A DNA stretch of 5,136 nucleotides from Candidatus Zixiibacteriota bacterium (lineage in GTDB: Bacteria > Zixibacteria > MSB-5A5 > GN15 > JAAZOE01): positions 1 to 5,136 of the forward strand of contig JAQVRW010000238.1 in the NCBI GenBank assembly GCA_028700875.1, in the 5' to 3' direction. Shown here in pieces: positions 1-5,136 of the stretch. Made by a program: the position numbers and the translations under genes. Under the pieces are notes generated by a model, which searched no databases, was not told the origin of the DNA, and saw only the letters and a program-made list of their open reading frames with translations. Positions within the stretch are counted from its first letter, which is position 1, and the number at the start of each line of letters is the position of its first letter.

Positions 1-13
1 GGCGGTGGGGAAC

Positions 14-39
14 CCCGGCCGATGTGAGCATCGGCCGGG
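14..39. terminator. Strong 11-bp hairpin, possible terminator of an upstream gene or arm of a repeat
   Basis: Positions 14-24 (CCCGGCCGATG) are the exact reverse complement of 29-39 (CATCGGCCGGG), leaving a TGAG loop. The stem is perfect and GC-rich. A run of five T begins at 49, ten bases beyond the stem, which is too far for a classical intrinsic terminator. The structure could end a + strand gene lying to the left of the window. Alternatively, because it is followed by the same 13-mer that ends the repeat at 4198-4210, it could be the inner hairpin of another copy of that repeat family. The hairpin is seen directly; its role is inferred. Confidence 0.4.
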
Positions 40-46
40 AACAGAA

Positions 47-59
47 GGTTTTTCAACAC
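47..59 (+). repeat. 13-mer GGTTTTTCAACAC, end sequence of an interspersed repeat
   Basis: The 13 bases at 47-59 are identical to 4198-4210, about 4.15 kb away. The inner ten (TTTTTCAACA) also occur inverted at 4077-4086. At 4077-4210 this sequence forms the two ends of a palindromic interspersed element. The copy here therefore probably marks the right end of a second element whose left part lies outside the window. Confidence 0.5.
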
Positions 60-206
60 GCCCCAAGGGGTGGGGGAACCGAGCGGGAACTATGCGAGAA
101 ACGCAGACGTTTTCTATTGACAATCTCGCTGGAGGGGTGAATCTTTCGCCTTTACCGGAGGTAGGCGGAGAGCCATCGGCGGAATTGTCCAAGGGGATGC
201 GGTTCA
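60..206 (+). promoter_or_regulatory. purL 5' leader with weak stem-loops
   Basis: No convincing gene is seen here. Two potential stems lie ahead of purL. GCGAGA at 94-99 can pair with TCTCGC at 124-129 across a 24-nt loop. A bulged hairpin at 147-167 pairs 147-151 with 163-167, leaves a two-T bulge at 152-153, then pairs 154-156 with 160-162. A perfect TTGACA (117-122) could be a -35 box, but no good -10 element lies 16-18 bases downstream. I could not match the leader to the purine, PRPP (ykkC) or ZTP riboswitch cores I know. This is probably the transcription start and leader region of the pur operon. Specific regulation is not shown. Confidence 0.3.
191..196 (+). promoter_or_regulatory. 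purL ribosome binding site
   Basis: AAGGGG lies 10 nt before the ATG at 207 and is purine-rich enough to act as a Shine-Dalgarno sequence, somewhat farther away than optimal. It supports the ATG at 207. The other nearby ATG (197-199) is in another frame and meets a stop after six codons. Confidence 0.55.
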
Positions 207-3086
207 ATGATTTATAAAATCGTGGTAGAAAAGAAAGACCGGCAATATGACGTCACCGGCCTTCACCTGGTCAGCCAGATCGAACTGCTTGATATTCATG
301 ATGTCGAAGCGGCCAGGTTCGCCTATGCCTACTACCTGAAATCCGACCAGTTGATTCCATCCGCGGTCTATGATATAGCGGGACGATTGCTGGCCGATCC
401 GGTCACGGAAACATTCCATGTCGAAGTCATCGACGGCGCCCCACGCAATCAATTGACCCCGCGGATACATGAACTGGAGATCGCCCTCAACCACGGCGTG
501 ACCGACGCCACGGCTTCGCAGGTGCTGACGGCGGTGCGGCAGATGGGGTTCGATTGCGCGGCGGTGAAACTGACCCGGCTGTATGCACTGGAAGGGGACA
601 TCACCGCCGATCAATTGTCGCAGATCGCCCGTAAACTGCTGTTCAATCCGGTTATCGAACATATCGTGGAAAAAGGGGAGCAGCCGTTTATCACGATCGT
701 GCAGGAGGAGCCGCGTCTGGAGATGTTGCCGGTGGGGAAGATGTCGGACGAGGAGCTGATGGCATTGAGCCATAACCGGCTCTGGCTCAACTTGAAAGAG
801 ATGCGCACCATCCGGGATTATTATGCGGCGGCTGGCCGCGACGCCACCGACGTGGAGATCGAGACGCTGGCGCAAACCTGGTCGGAGCATTGCAGTCATA
901 AGGTGTTCCGGGCGCGGCTGGTGATTGACGGCCAACCCCGCGAATCATTCATCAAGCGGATAAAAAAGGTCACGACCACATTAAACAAGCCGTGGTGCCT
1001 GTCGACGTTCGTGGACAACTCCGGGGTGATCGAATTCGACGACAATTGGGGAGTCTGCTTCAAGGTCGAGACGCATAACAAACCTTCGAGCATCGAGCCG
1101 TTCGGCGGGGCGCATACGGGGGCCGGCGGCGTGATCCGCGATATCATGGGGACAGGGTTGGGGGCCAAGCCGGTGGCCAACACAGATGTGCTGTGTTTCG
1201 CCCCACCCGACATGGACTGGAAGGATATTCCCTCGGGTCTGCTGCATCCCAAGCGGGTCATGCAGCAGGTGGTAGCAGGAATCGAGGATTACGGCAACAA
1301 GATGGGGATCCCCACGGTCAACGGCGGGGTTTGTTTTTCGGAGCGGTTCCTCGGCGTGCCGTTAGTGTATGCCGGTTCGGTGGGAGTGATCGAAAAAGAC
1401 TGCGCGTTAAAAGGGCAACCGCGGCCGGGAGATCGGATCGTGTTGATCGGCGGGTTGACCGGGCGCGACGGCATCCATGGCGCGACGTTTTCTTCCGGTG
1501 AACTGACGCATATGTCGGAGACGATATCCTCCCAGTCGGTGCAGATCGGCCATCCTTTGGTGCAGAAAAAGGCGCTGGATGCGCTGCTGGATTTAAAACA
1601 GGAACGGCTGTTCCATGCGGTCACCGACTGCGGCGGGGGAGGGTTGTCGTCATCGGTGGGCGAGATGGGTAATCCGGGAGGCGTGACGGTCGAGCTGTCG
1701 CACGTGCCGCTCAAGTATCCGTTGCCTTTCGTGAGCGAATACTGGATTTCGGAATCGCAGGAGCGGATGCTTTTTGCGGTGCCGTCCGAGAACATGGACT
1801 TGTTCAGGGAAATCTGTCGCCGTCACGACGTCGTGATGGCCGATATCGGGCAGTTCACCGACAACGGCAAGCTGACGTTGCGGTTCAAGGACAAAGACGT
1901 GGCCGTGCTGGATATGGAATTCCTGCATGAAGGTTGCCCGCATCGAGAATATGATTTGAAAAACCCGACTTCGGCTCTGCGTCCGGAGCAGTTCTTGCCG
2001 CCGCCGACGGCGGATGCGCTGACCGAAGGGTTGTTGAAGACGCTGGCCCATCTCGATGTTTGCAGCAAGGAGCCGGTGGCGCGGGTGTATGATCACGAAG
2101 TGCAGGGCAAGACGCTGGTCAAGCCGTACATGGGGGGTAAACAGCGCGGGCCATCCGATGGCGCGGTGCTCAAACCGATTTACGATTCCAACCACGGGGT
2201 GATCATCGCCAACGGCATCAACGTCCGTTACGGCCTGATCGATCCCTATCGGATGGGGTTGTCGGTAGTGGATGAAGCGGTGCGTCAGGTGGTGGCGCTG
2301 GGCGGGTCGATCGATTATACGGCGATTCTGGACAATTTCTCACTGCCCAGTCCGGAAAACCTCCAGACCGTGCTGGACTTGAACCGCGTGGTCGATGGGT
2401 TGTGCGAGGCGGCCATGGCCTATGGCTTGCCGATCATATCGGGCAAAGACAGTTTCTACAACCAGTTCCAGACGGACAACGGCGCGGTGATCGCCGTGCC
2501 GCCGGTGCTGCTGGTGTCGTCGATCTGCGTGATCGATGATGTCGACAAGGTCATTCCCAACTATATCTATTCGCCGCAGGGGCGGCTGTATATCGTCGGC
2601 CTGACGCGGGACGAGCTGGAAGCGAGCTGCTATTTTGCCCAGACCGGGCAGAGTGGAACATCGATTCCGACGGTTGACCTGGACATCAACAAGAACGTCT
2701 ATGGCCGGCTGCATCGCGCTATGCGCGACGGTTTGGTCATGACGGCGCATGATTGTTCCGACGGCGGTCTGGCGGTGGCGGCGGCGGAACTGGTGATCGG
2801 AAGCGACTACGGTCTGGAGATCGATCTCGCCCGAATTCCATACGAAGGCCGAAAGCGGCCCGATTTCGTGCTCTTCTCCGAGTCCAACGGCCGCCTGCTG
2901 GTGGTTGTCGATGCGGCATCGGCTTCCGCGTTTGAGGCGACGATGGCGGGAGTTCCCTGCGCGCAGATAGGAAGCATCATTCCACGCAACGAGTTGGTTA
3001 TCACCGACGGCGGCAAGAAATTGCTGTCGTTGTCGGGCGAAAAGTTATACGCGGCGTGGCATGCACCGATCGCCGCGATCATATAG
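207..3086 (+). CDS. purL: FGAM synthase, PurS-PurL fusion subunit (959 aa)
   Basis: This is the synthetase subunit of phosphoribosylformylglycinamidine synthase (EC 6.3.5.3). It converts FGAR, ATP and ammonia to FGAM in cytosolic de novo purine synthesis, with ammonia supplied by PurQ. Residues 1 to about 165 form a PurS-like region of two related halves. The PurL core follows: TWSEHCSHK at 224-232 with candidate catalytic His228, nucleotide-binding ETHNKPSSIEPFGGA at 288-302, RD at 311-312, GRDGIHGA at 419-426, TDCGGGGLSSSVGEM at 473-487 and SESQERM at 515-521. The second synthetase half has SGKDSFYN at 745-752 and HDCSDGGL at 848-855. There is no glutaminase domain. The length matches the roughly 950-1000 aa class, against about 740 aa for stand-alone PurL and about 1300 aa for the single-chain enzyme. 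No frameshift or missing motif is seen. The ATG at 207 has a Shine-Dalgarno sequence and the protein starts directly in the PurS-like strand (MIYKIVVEK). Confidence 0.96.
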   Translation: MIYKIVVEKKDRQYDVTGLHLVSQIELLDIHDVEAARFAYAYYLKSDQLIPSAVYDIAGRLLADPVTETFHVEVIDGAPRNQLTPRIHELEIALNHGVTDATASQVLTAVRQMGFDCAAVKLTRLYALEGDITADQLSQIARKLLFNPVIEHIVEKGEQPFITIVQEEPRLEMLPVGKMSDEELMALSHNRLWLNLKEMRTIRDYYAAAGRDATDVEIETLAQTWSEHCSHKVFRARLVIDGQPRESFIKRIKKVTTTLNKPWCLSTFVDNSGVIEFDDNWGVCFKVETHNKPSSIEPFGGAHTGAGGVIRDIMGTGLGAKPVANTDVLCFAPPDMDWKDIPSGLLHPKRVMQQVVAGIEDYGNKMGIPTVNGGVCFSERFLGVPLVYAGSVGVIEKDCALKGQPRPGDRIVLIGGLTGRDGIHGATFSSGELTHMSETISSQSVQIGHPLVQKKALDALLDLKQERLFHAVTDCGGGGLSSSVGEMGNPGGVTVELSHVPLKYPLPFVSEYWISESQERMLFAVPSENMDLFREICRRHDVVMADIGQFTDNGKLTLRFKDKDVAVLDMEFLHEGCPHREYDLKNPTSALRPEQFLPPPTADALTEGLLKTLAHLDVCSKEPVARVYDHEVQGKTLVKPYMGGKQRGPSDGAVLKPIYDSNHGVIIANGINVRYGLIDPYRMGLSVVDEAVRQVVALGGSIDYTAILDNFSLPSPENLQTVLDLNRVVDGLCEAAMAYGLPIISGKDSFYNQFQTDNGAVIAVPPVLLVSSICVIDDVDKVIPNYIYSPQGRLYIVGLTRDELEASCYFAQTGQSGTSIPTVDLDINKNVYGRLHRAMRDGLVMTAHDCSDGGLAVAAAELVIGSDYGLEIDLARIPYEGRKRPDFVLFSESNGRLLVVVDAASASAFEATMAGVPCAQIGSIIPRNELVITDGGKKLLSLSGEKLYAAWHAPIAAII

Positions 3087-3093
3087 AACGTTT

Positions 3094-3100
3094 GAGGAGG
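3094..3100 (+). promoter_or_regulatory. purQ ribosome binding site, fixes a GTG start
   Basis: GAGGAGG is a near-perfect Shine-Dalgarno sequence 7 nt before GTG at 3108. An in-frame TGA at 3093-3095 excludes any longer protein. The conserved PurQ N-terminus (ALIVFAPGTNCDEE) begins a few residues after this GTG, so a shorter start is unlikely. The site lies inside the 21-nt gap after purL, consistent with translation in one operon. Confidence 0.85.
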
Positions 3101-3107
3101 ATCTGAC

Positions 3108-3884
3108 GTGGCCAGGCCGAAAGCATTGATTGTCTTTGCACCGGGGACTAACTGCGACGAAGAAGCGCTGTACTGTTTCCAGAAGGCCGGGGCGCACGCC
3201 GACCGGGTGTTGGTCAGCGACCTGTTCGAAAGCCAGGTGGATTACCGCGAGTATCAGATACTGGCTTTTCCCGGCGGGTTCTCCTACGGCGACTGTATCG
3301 CGGCGGGACGTATCCTGGCCAATTATCTGGAAACCCAGTTGGCCGATCTGGTGCGGGAGTTCGTGGAGAAGGACAAGCTGGTCATCGGCATCTGCAACGG
3401 GTTCCAGACGCTGGCCCGGTTGGGAGTGTTCAATGCAGACGTGGGCAGGATTACGCTGGAGCGGAACGAATCGCTCAAGTTCGAATGCCGCTGGGTGCGG
3501 ATGCGGGTGCCGGATAACGCCGATACGATATTCGTCCGCGGCATCACCGATATCTGGATGCCGATCGGGCACGGCGAGGGGCGGGTGCTGGCCAGTAGCC
3601 CGGCAGTGATCGACAGCCTGATGGCCGACGGCCGGGTGGCGTTGCAGTATGCGCCGCATTACAACGACGGGGAACCGTTGTATCCCGAAAACCCCAATGG
3701 CTCCGAGCGGGCCATAGCGGGGCTGACCGACACCACCAAGCGAATTTTCGGTCTGATGCCTCATCCGGAACGTTTTCTCACCGCCGGACACTGTTTCGTC
3801 AGGTTGGGAACGCATCCGAAGATTCCGGCGAACGCGACGTTGGGAATGAAAGTCTTCCAAAACGCAGTCGGGTATTTTTCGTAG
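3108..3884 (+). CDS. purQ: FGAM synthase, glutaminase subunit PurQ (258 aa)
   Basis: This is a class I (triad) glutamine amidotransferase that hydrolyses glutamine and passes ammonia to PurL in the FGAM synthase complex. Visible motifs are the N-terminal APGTNCDEE (11-19), PGGFSYGD (55-62, oxyanion region), the nucleophile Cys96 in GICNGFQ (94-100), HGEG (155-158), and MPHPER (217-222) carrying the catalytic His219 and Glu221. The triad is complete. The length is within the usual 225-270 aa range. It starts with GTG 21 nt after the purL stop and behind a strong Shine-Dalgarno sequence, so it is very probably co-transcribed and expressed in step with its partner. Together PurL (959 aa) and PurQ (258 aa) account for nearly all of the roughly 1300-residue single-chain enzyme. 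No separate purS is needed because the PurS-like region is fused to PurL. Confidence 0.96.
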   Translation: MARPKALIVFAPGTNCDEEALYCFQKAGAHADRVLVSDLFESQVDYREYQILAFPGGFSYGDCIAAGRILANYLETQLADLVREFVEKDKLVIGICNGFQTLARLGVFNADVGRITLERNESLKFECRWVRMRVPDNADTIFVRGITDIWMPIGHGEGRVLASSPAVIDSLMADGRVALQYAPHYNDGEPLYPENPNGSERAIAGLTDTTKRIFGLMPHPERFLTAGHCFVRLGTHPKIPANATLGMKVFQNAVGYFS

Positions 3885-3890
3885 TACGTC

Positions 3891-3913
3891 ACGGCCGTAC
3901 GGAATACGGCCGT
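3891..3913 (+). terminator. Hairpin 6 nt after purQ, candidate terminator of the pur operon
   Basis: ACGGCCGTA at 3891-3899 is exactly complementary to TACGGCCGT at 3905-3913, with a five-base CGGAA loop. It begins six nucleotides after the purQ stop codon, the usual place for a terminator. No T-run follows (the next bases are CGCCTACCATG), so it is not a classical intrinsic terminator. It may stabilise the 3' end of the mRNA, act with Rho, or be part of an interspersed palindrome. Confidence 0.4.
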
Positions 3914-4076
3914 CGCCTACCATGATCGCATCTCCCCCCCATGGTTAGAGCCACATATGCCGGACGCAAAACATCGCGGGCGGTTCGCGAACCGCCCCAA
4001 CGGGATCGTGGGAGGATTCGAACGGCGAGGCCATGGATTATTTCAAGTGGAACATCGCGTCCCGCCATAAGGGGCA
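3914..4076. other. Gene-free spacer between convergent purQ and pbpC
   Basis: No ORF here resembles a protein. Short frames on both strands encode low-complexity Arg/Pro-rich peptides without ribosome binding sites. The stretch holds a C7 run (3934-3940), the palindrome at 3978-3997, and two copies of AACATCGCG (3970-3978 and 4051-4059). It looks like accumulated repeat-derived intergenic sequence, which continues into the larger repeat at 4077-4210. Confidence 0.5.
3978..3997. repeat. Perfect 20-bp palindrome GGGCGGTTCGCGAACCGCCC
   Basis: Positions 3978-3987 are the exact reverse complement of 3988-3997. As RNA it would fold as an 8-bp stem with a CGCG loop on either strand. It sits between convergent genes, where it could act as a bidirectional transcription barrier, but neither side has a T-run. 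Its form resembles the small REP-like palindromes common in intergenic DNA of many bacteria. The palindrome is seen directly; membership of a repeat family is inferred. Confidence 0.5.
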
Positions 4077-4209
4077 TGTTGAAAAAGTCTCCGCCGTCGT
4101 TACGGGGAGCTCCTTGTGTAACACGGCAACCTCTATCTTCATAGAGGCATTTAGATCGCCACGACCGCCTTCGGCGGTCTCGCGATGACGATTTTGGGGT
4201 TTTTCAACA
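4077..4209. repeat. Interspersed palindromic repeat (REP/MITE-like), about 133 bp
   Basis: The ends are perfect 10-bp inverted repeats: TGTTGAAAAA at 4077-4086 and TTTTTCAACA at 4200-4209. Inside, the left arm near 4095-4112 and the right arm near 4178-4191 are imperfect reverse complements (CGTCGTTACGGGGAG against CGTCATCGCGAGAC). Two clean inner hairpins follow: CCTCTAT-CTTC-ATAGAGG (4130-4147) and GACCGCC-TTC-GGCGGTC (4163-4179). The arms look like a decayed copy of the widespread intergenic palindrome with a TCATTGCGAGGAGC...GCAATCTC core, recognised from memory and not from a search. There is no coding capacity and no transposase. No clear target-site duplication is visible next to the ends. 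It occupies the convergent gap between purQ and pbpC, a typical location for such elements. Confidence 0.7.
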
Positions 4210-4263
4210 CTCCTTAAGCTACGGGGCACCGGGCCGATTATCGTCGTATAGCGTACATAGCAT
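4210..4263. other. Spacer downstream of pbpC without a clear terminator
   Basis: This short AT/GC-mixed stretch lies between the repeat and the last pbpC codon. Read on the - strand it would be the immediate 3' region of the pbpC mRNA. I see no convincing stem followed by T-residues, so pbpC transcription may end inside the adjacent palindromic repeat. Confidence 0.35.
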
Positions 4264-4674
4264 TTACTGCACGTGGAAGGTGGTGGAATTCGAACGGCCG
4301 TAATCATCGACGCACATGAGGCGATGATTTCCGGGGTGCGGTTTATAGAAGAGGCGGCTTTCATCGAGGGCCGTCGAAAAGAGTTCATCATCCAGAAACC
4401 AGAATAACCGGCGGTTGTCGGCGGCGGCGGAGGCCTCGAACAAAATCTTCTGGAAATCGAGCGGGACGCCGGAGCGGAGGATATAGACGGCGTTGTTTTC
4501 GGGCGAGGTGATGACCGGGGCCTCGCCGGCAAGCATTCCCCGGCATTGCGGGTTGTGGGCCGGGATGAGGCTGACGATTCCTTTGGCCCCCAGCCAGGCG
4601 GCCAGACGCGGCGGCCAGTCTTCGTAGATTTTCGCCTGCGCATGTTTTCCCGAGGAGCACCAGCGGCAGACCTG
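4264..4674 (-). pseudogene. pbpC: Severed C-terminal part of PBP1C: Cys linker plus BiPBP_C domain (136 codons)
   Basis: This is the in-frame continuation of the pbpC coding sequence after the TAA at 4675-4677, running to the natural TAA at 4264-4266. It opens with QVCRWC, then a linker containing YEDWPPRLAAWL and PAHNPQC, which is the usual PBP1C arrangement before the last domain. The final 85 or so residues match a BiPBP_C domain (Pfam PF06832): PVITSPENN near its start, a central LFWFLDDELF, then KPHPGNHRL and a closing DDYGRSNSTTFHV. This domain is typical of the periplasmic end of PBP1C. Sequence quality is fully gene-like, with no further stops or shifts, so the break is recent or a sequence error. 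An internal ATG (4536-4534 on the complement) has no properly spaced Shine-Dalgarno sequence, so separate translation is unlikely. Confidence 0.75.
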
Positions 4675-5136
4675 TTACCCGGTGCGCGTGTCCACCAGTA
4701 TTTTCCGATGCACCGCGCACGGTTCCATCGGGGATACGCCGGGGATATACTGCTCGAGTATCCGTTCGGGGCAGTCATCGCCGGCGACACGGCCGCTGAC
4801 GGCGCAGACCTCCCGAGAGGAGATCGTGCGCGGCGGGCGGAACCATTCTTTGTCGCCGTCGATACAGAGTTGGGAAAATATGTCCAGCATGAGCGGGGCG
4901 GCGATTTCTGCGCCGACGATGGCGATGGACCCTTCGGCCGAAAAATTCCCCGCCCAGACCCCCACCGTATACTCCGGGTTGTATCCAATCGCCCAGGCAT
5001 CTTTGCGGCCGTACGACGTCCCTGTTTTCCAGGCGACTTTCGGCATGTCGGGGGTGAATTCCCAACTGGCCGGGAGATCGGGACGCTTCAATTCGGTCAA
5101 CAACTCGGTGACAAGATAGCAGGCCTCGGGAGTCAG
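4675..5136 (-). CDS. pbpC: Penicillin-binding protein 1C, partial: end of transpeptidase domain, stopped by in-frame TAA
   Basis: This is the downstream part of a class A bifunctional penicillin-binding protein. The family polymerises glycan strands and cross-links peptides in the periplasm, anchored by an N-terminal membrane segment. The N-terminal glycosyltransferase and the SxxK and SxN motifs lie beyond the right edge of the window. The 153 visible residues begin LTPEACYLVTELL and contain the third active-site motif KTGTS (visible residues 37-41), then GRKDAWAIGYNPEYTVGVWAGN, typical of PBP1C. A SREVCAVSGRVAGDDCPE segment and PCAVH follow. The frame is open to the window edge. It ends after DTRTG at a TAA where family members normally continue for well over 100 residues. 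All transpeptidase motifs expected in this part are present, so the truncated product could still be an active enzyme lacking its last domain. No promoter or start is visible in the window. Confidence 0.85.
   Translation of the reverse strand: MTPEACYLVTELLTELKRPDLPASWEFTPDMPKVAWKTGTSYGRKDAWAIGYNPEYTVGVWAGNFSAEGSIAIVGAEIAAPLMLDIFSQLCIDGDKEWFRPPRTISSREVCAVSGRVAGDDCPERILEQYIPGVSPMEPCAVHRKILVDTRTG

Noticed and set aside
117..146. Sigma-70 promoter for purL based on a perfect TTGACA at 117-122
   Set aside because: The best -10 candidate at a 17-base spacing (AATCTT, 140-145) matches the consensus at only three of six positions, so it is not listed as a promoter.
5..217. Possible 70-codon upstream ORF overlapping the purL start
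   Set aside because: It runs through a perfect hairpin and a repeat end box, has no visible Shine-Dalgarno sequence for its ATG, and its product resembles nothing I know. It is more likely leader sequence.
204..935. 243-codon antisense frame opposite purL
   Set aside because: It lies wholly opposite strongly conserved PurS/PurL sequence, is rich in His/Arg/Gln as expected from a reverse-strand shadow, and has no recognisable domain.
3045..3923. 292-codon antisense frame covering purQ
   Set aside because: The full overlap with an intact purQ, atypical composition and absence of a family resemblance mark it as a shadow.
4014..4023. GGATTCGAAC, which resembles the T-arm of a tRNA on the - strand
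   Set aside because: The flanking bases (CGCCG and CCTCC on the - strand) do not pair to form a T-stem, and no acceptor, D or anticodon arms can be built around it.
4675..4677. Programmed recoding of the pbpC stop (selenocysteine or pyrrolysine type)
   Set aside because: Known amino-acid insertion systems use TGA or TAG, not TAA. No special downstream structure was noticed, and the gene's natural stop is also TAA.
4038..5000. Long open frame on the - strand (320 codons) overlapping pbpC and the repeat
   Set aside because: It is one frame off the true pbpC frame, gives an Arg/Pro/Ser-rich protein with no family motifs, and runs straight through the non-coding repeat. It is a GC-driven shadow.
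1..5136. CRISPR array, transposase, phage or defence genes
   Set aside because: No regularly spaced direct repeats and no such proteins were found on either strand. The only repeats are the palindromic elements described.

Overview
The window is a moderately GC-rich bacterial chromosomal segment (high fifties percent GC by eye). It holds three recognisable genes. On the + strand are two purine-synthesis genes, a PurS-fused purL (207-3086) and purQ (3108-3884), 21 nt apart and almost certainly co-transcribed. Facing them on the - strand is the 3' end of a penicillin-binding protein 1C gene (pbpC; 5136 down to 4264), cut by the right edge of the window. The 959-residue PurL with separate PurQ lies between the single-chain enzyme of enteric bacteria and the three-subunit enzyme of Bacillus. 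From memory, this layout occurs in Geobacter-like deltaproteobacteria and several uncultured lineages. A PBP1C with a C-terminal BiPBP_C domain points to a diderm. I cannot place the organism further with confidence.

Layout: 1-206 is a non-coding leader with a strong hairpin (14-39), the 13-mer GGTTTTTCAACAC (47-59) and weaker stems close to the purL ribosome binding site. 207-3884 holds the two pur genes, whose products together form phosphoribosylformylglycinamidine (FGAM) synthase, step 4 of de novo IMP synthesis. 3885-4263 is a gene-free stretch between the convergent genes. It contains a hairpin just after purQ, a perfect 20-bp palindrome, and a roughly 133-bp interspersed palindromic repeat bounded by inverted TGTTGAAAAA/TTTTTCAACA ends. 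4264-5136 is pbpC.

The most notable observation is that pbpC stays in one frame down to its natural end except for a single in-frame TAA (complement of 4675-4677). Coding-quality sequence resumes on both sides without a frameshift. The stop falls between the complete transpeptidase region and the C-terminal linker plus BiPBP_C domain, and it splits a CxxH...CxxC cluster. The second notable feature is the repeat family whose end sequence occurs at both ends of the window. I found no clear novel defence system, CRISPR array, transposase or RNA gene. The pur genes themselves are ordinary in content.
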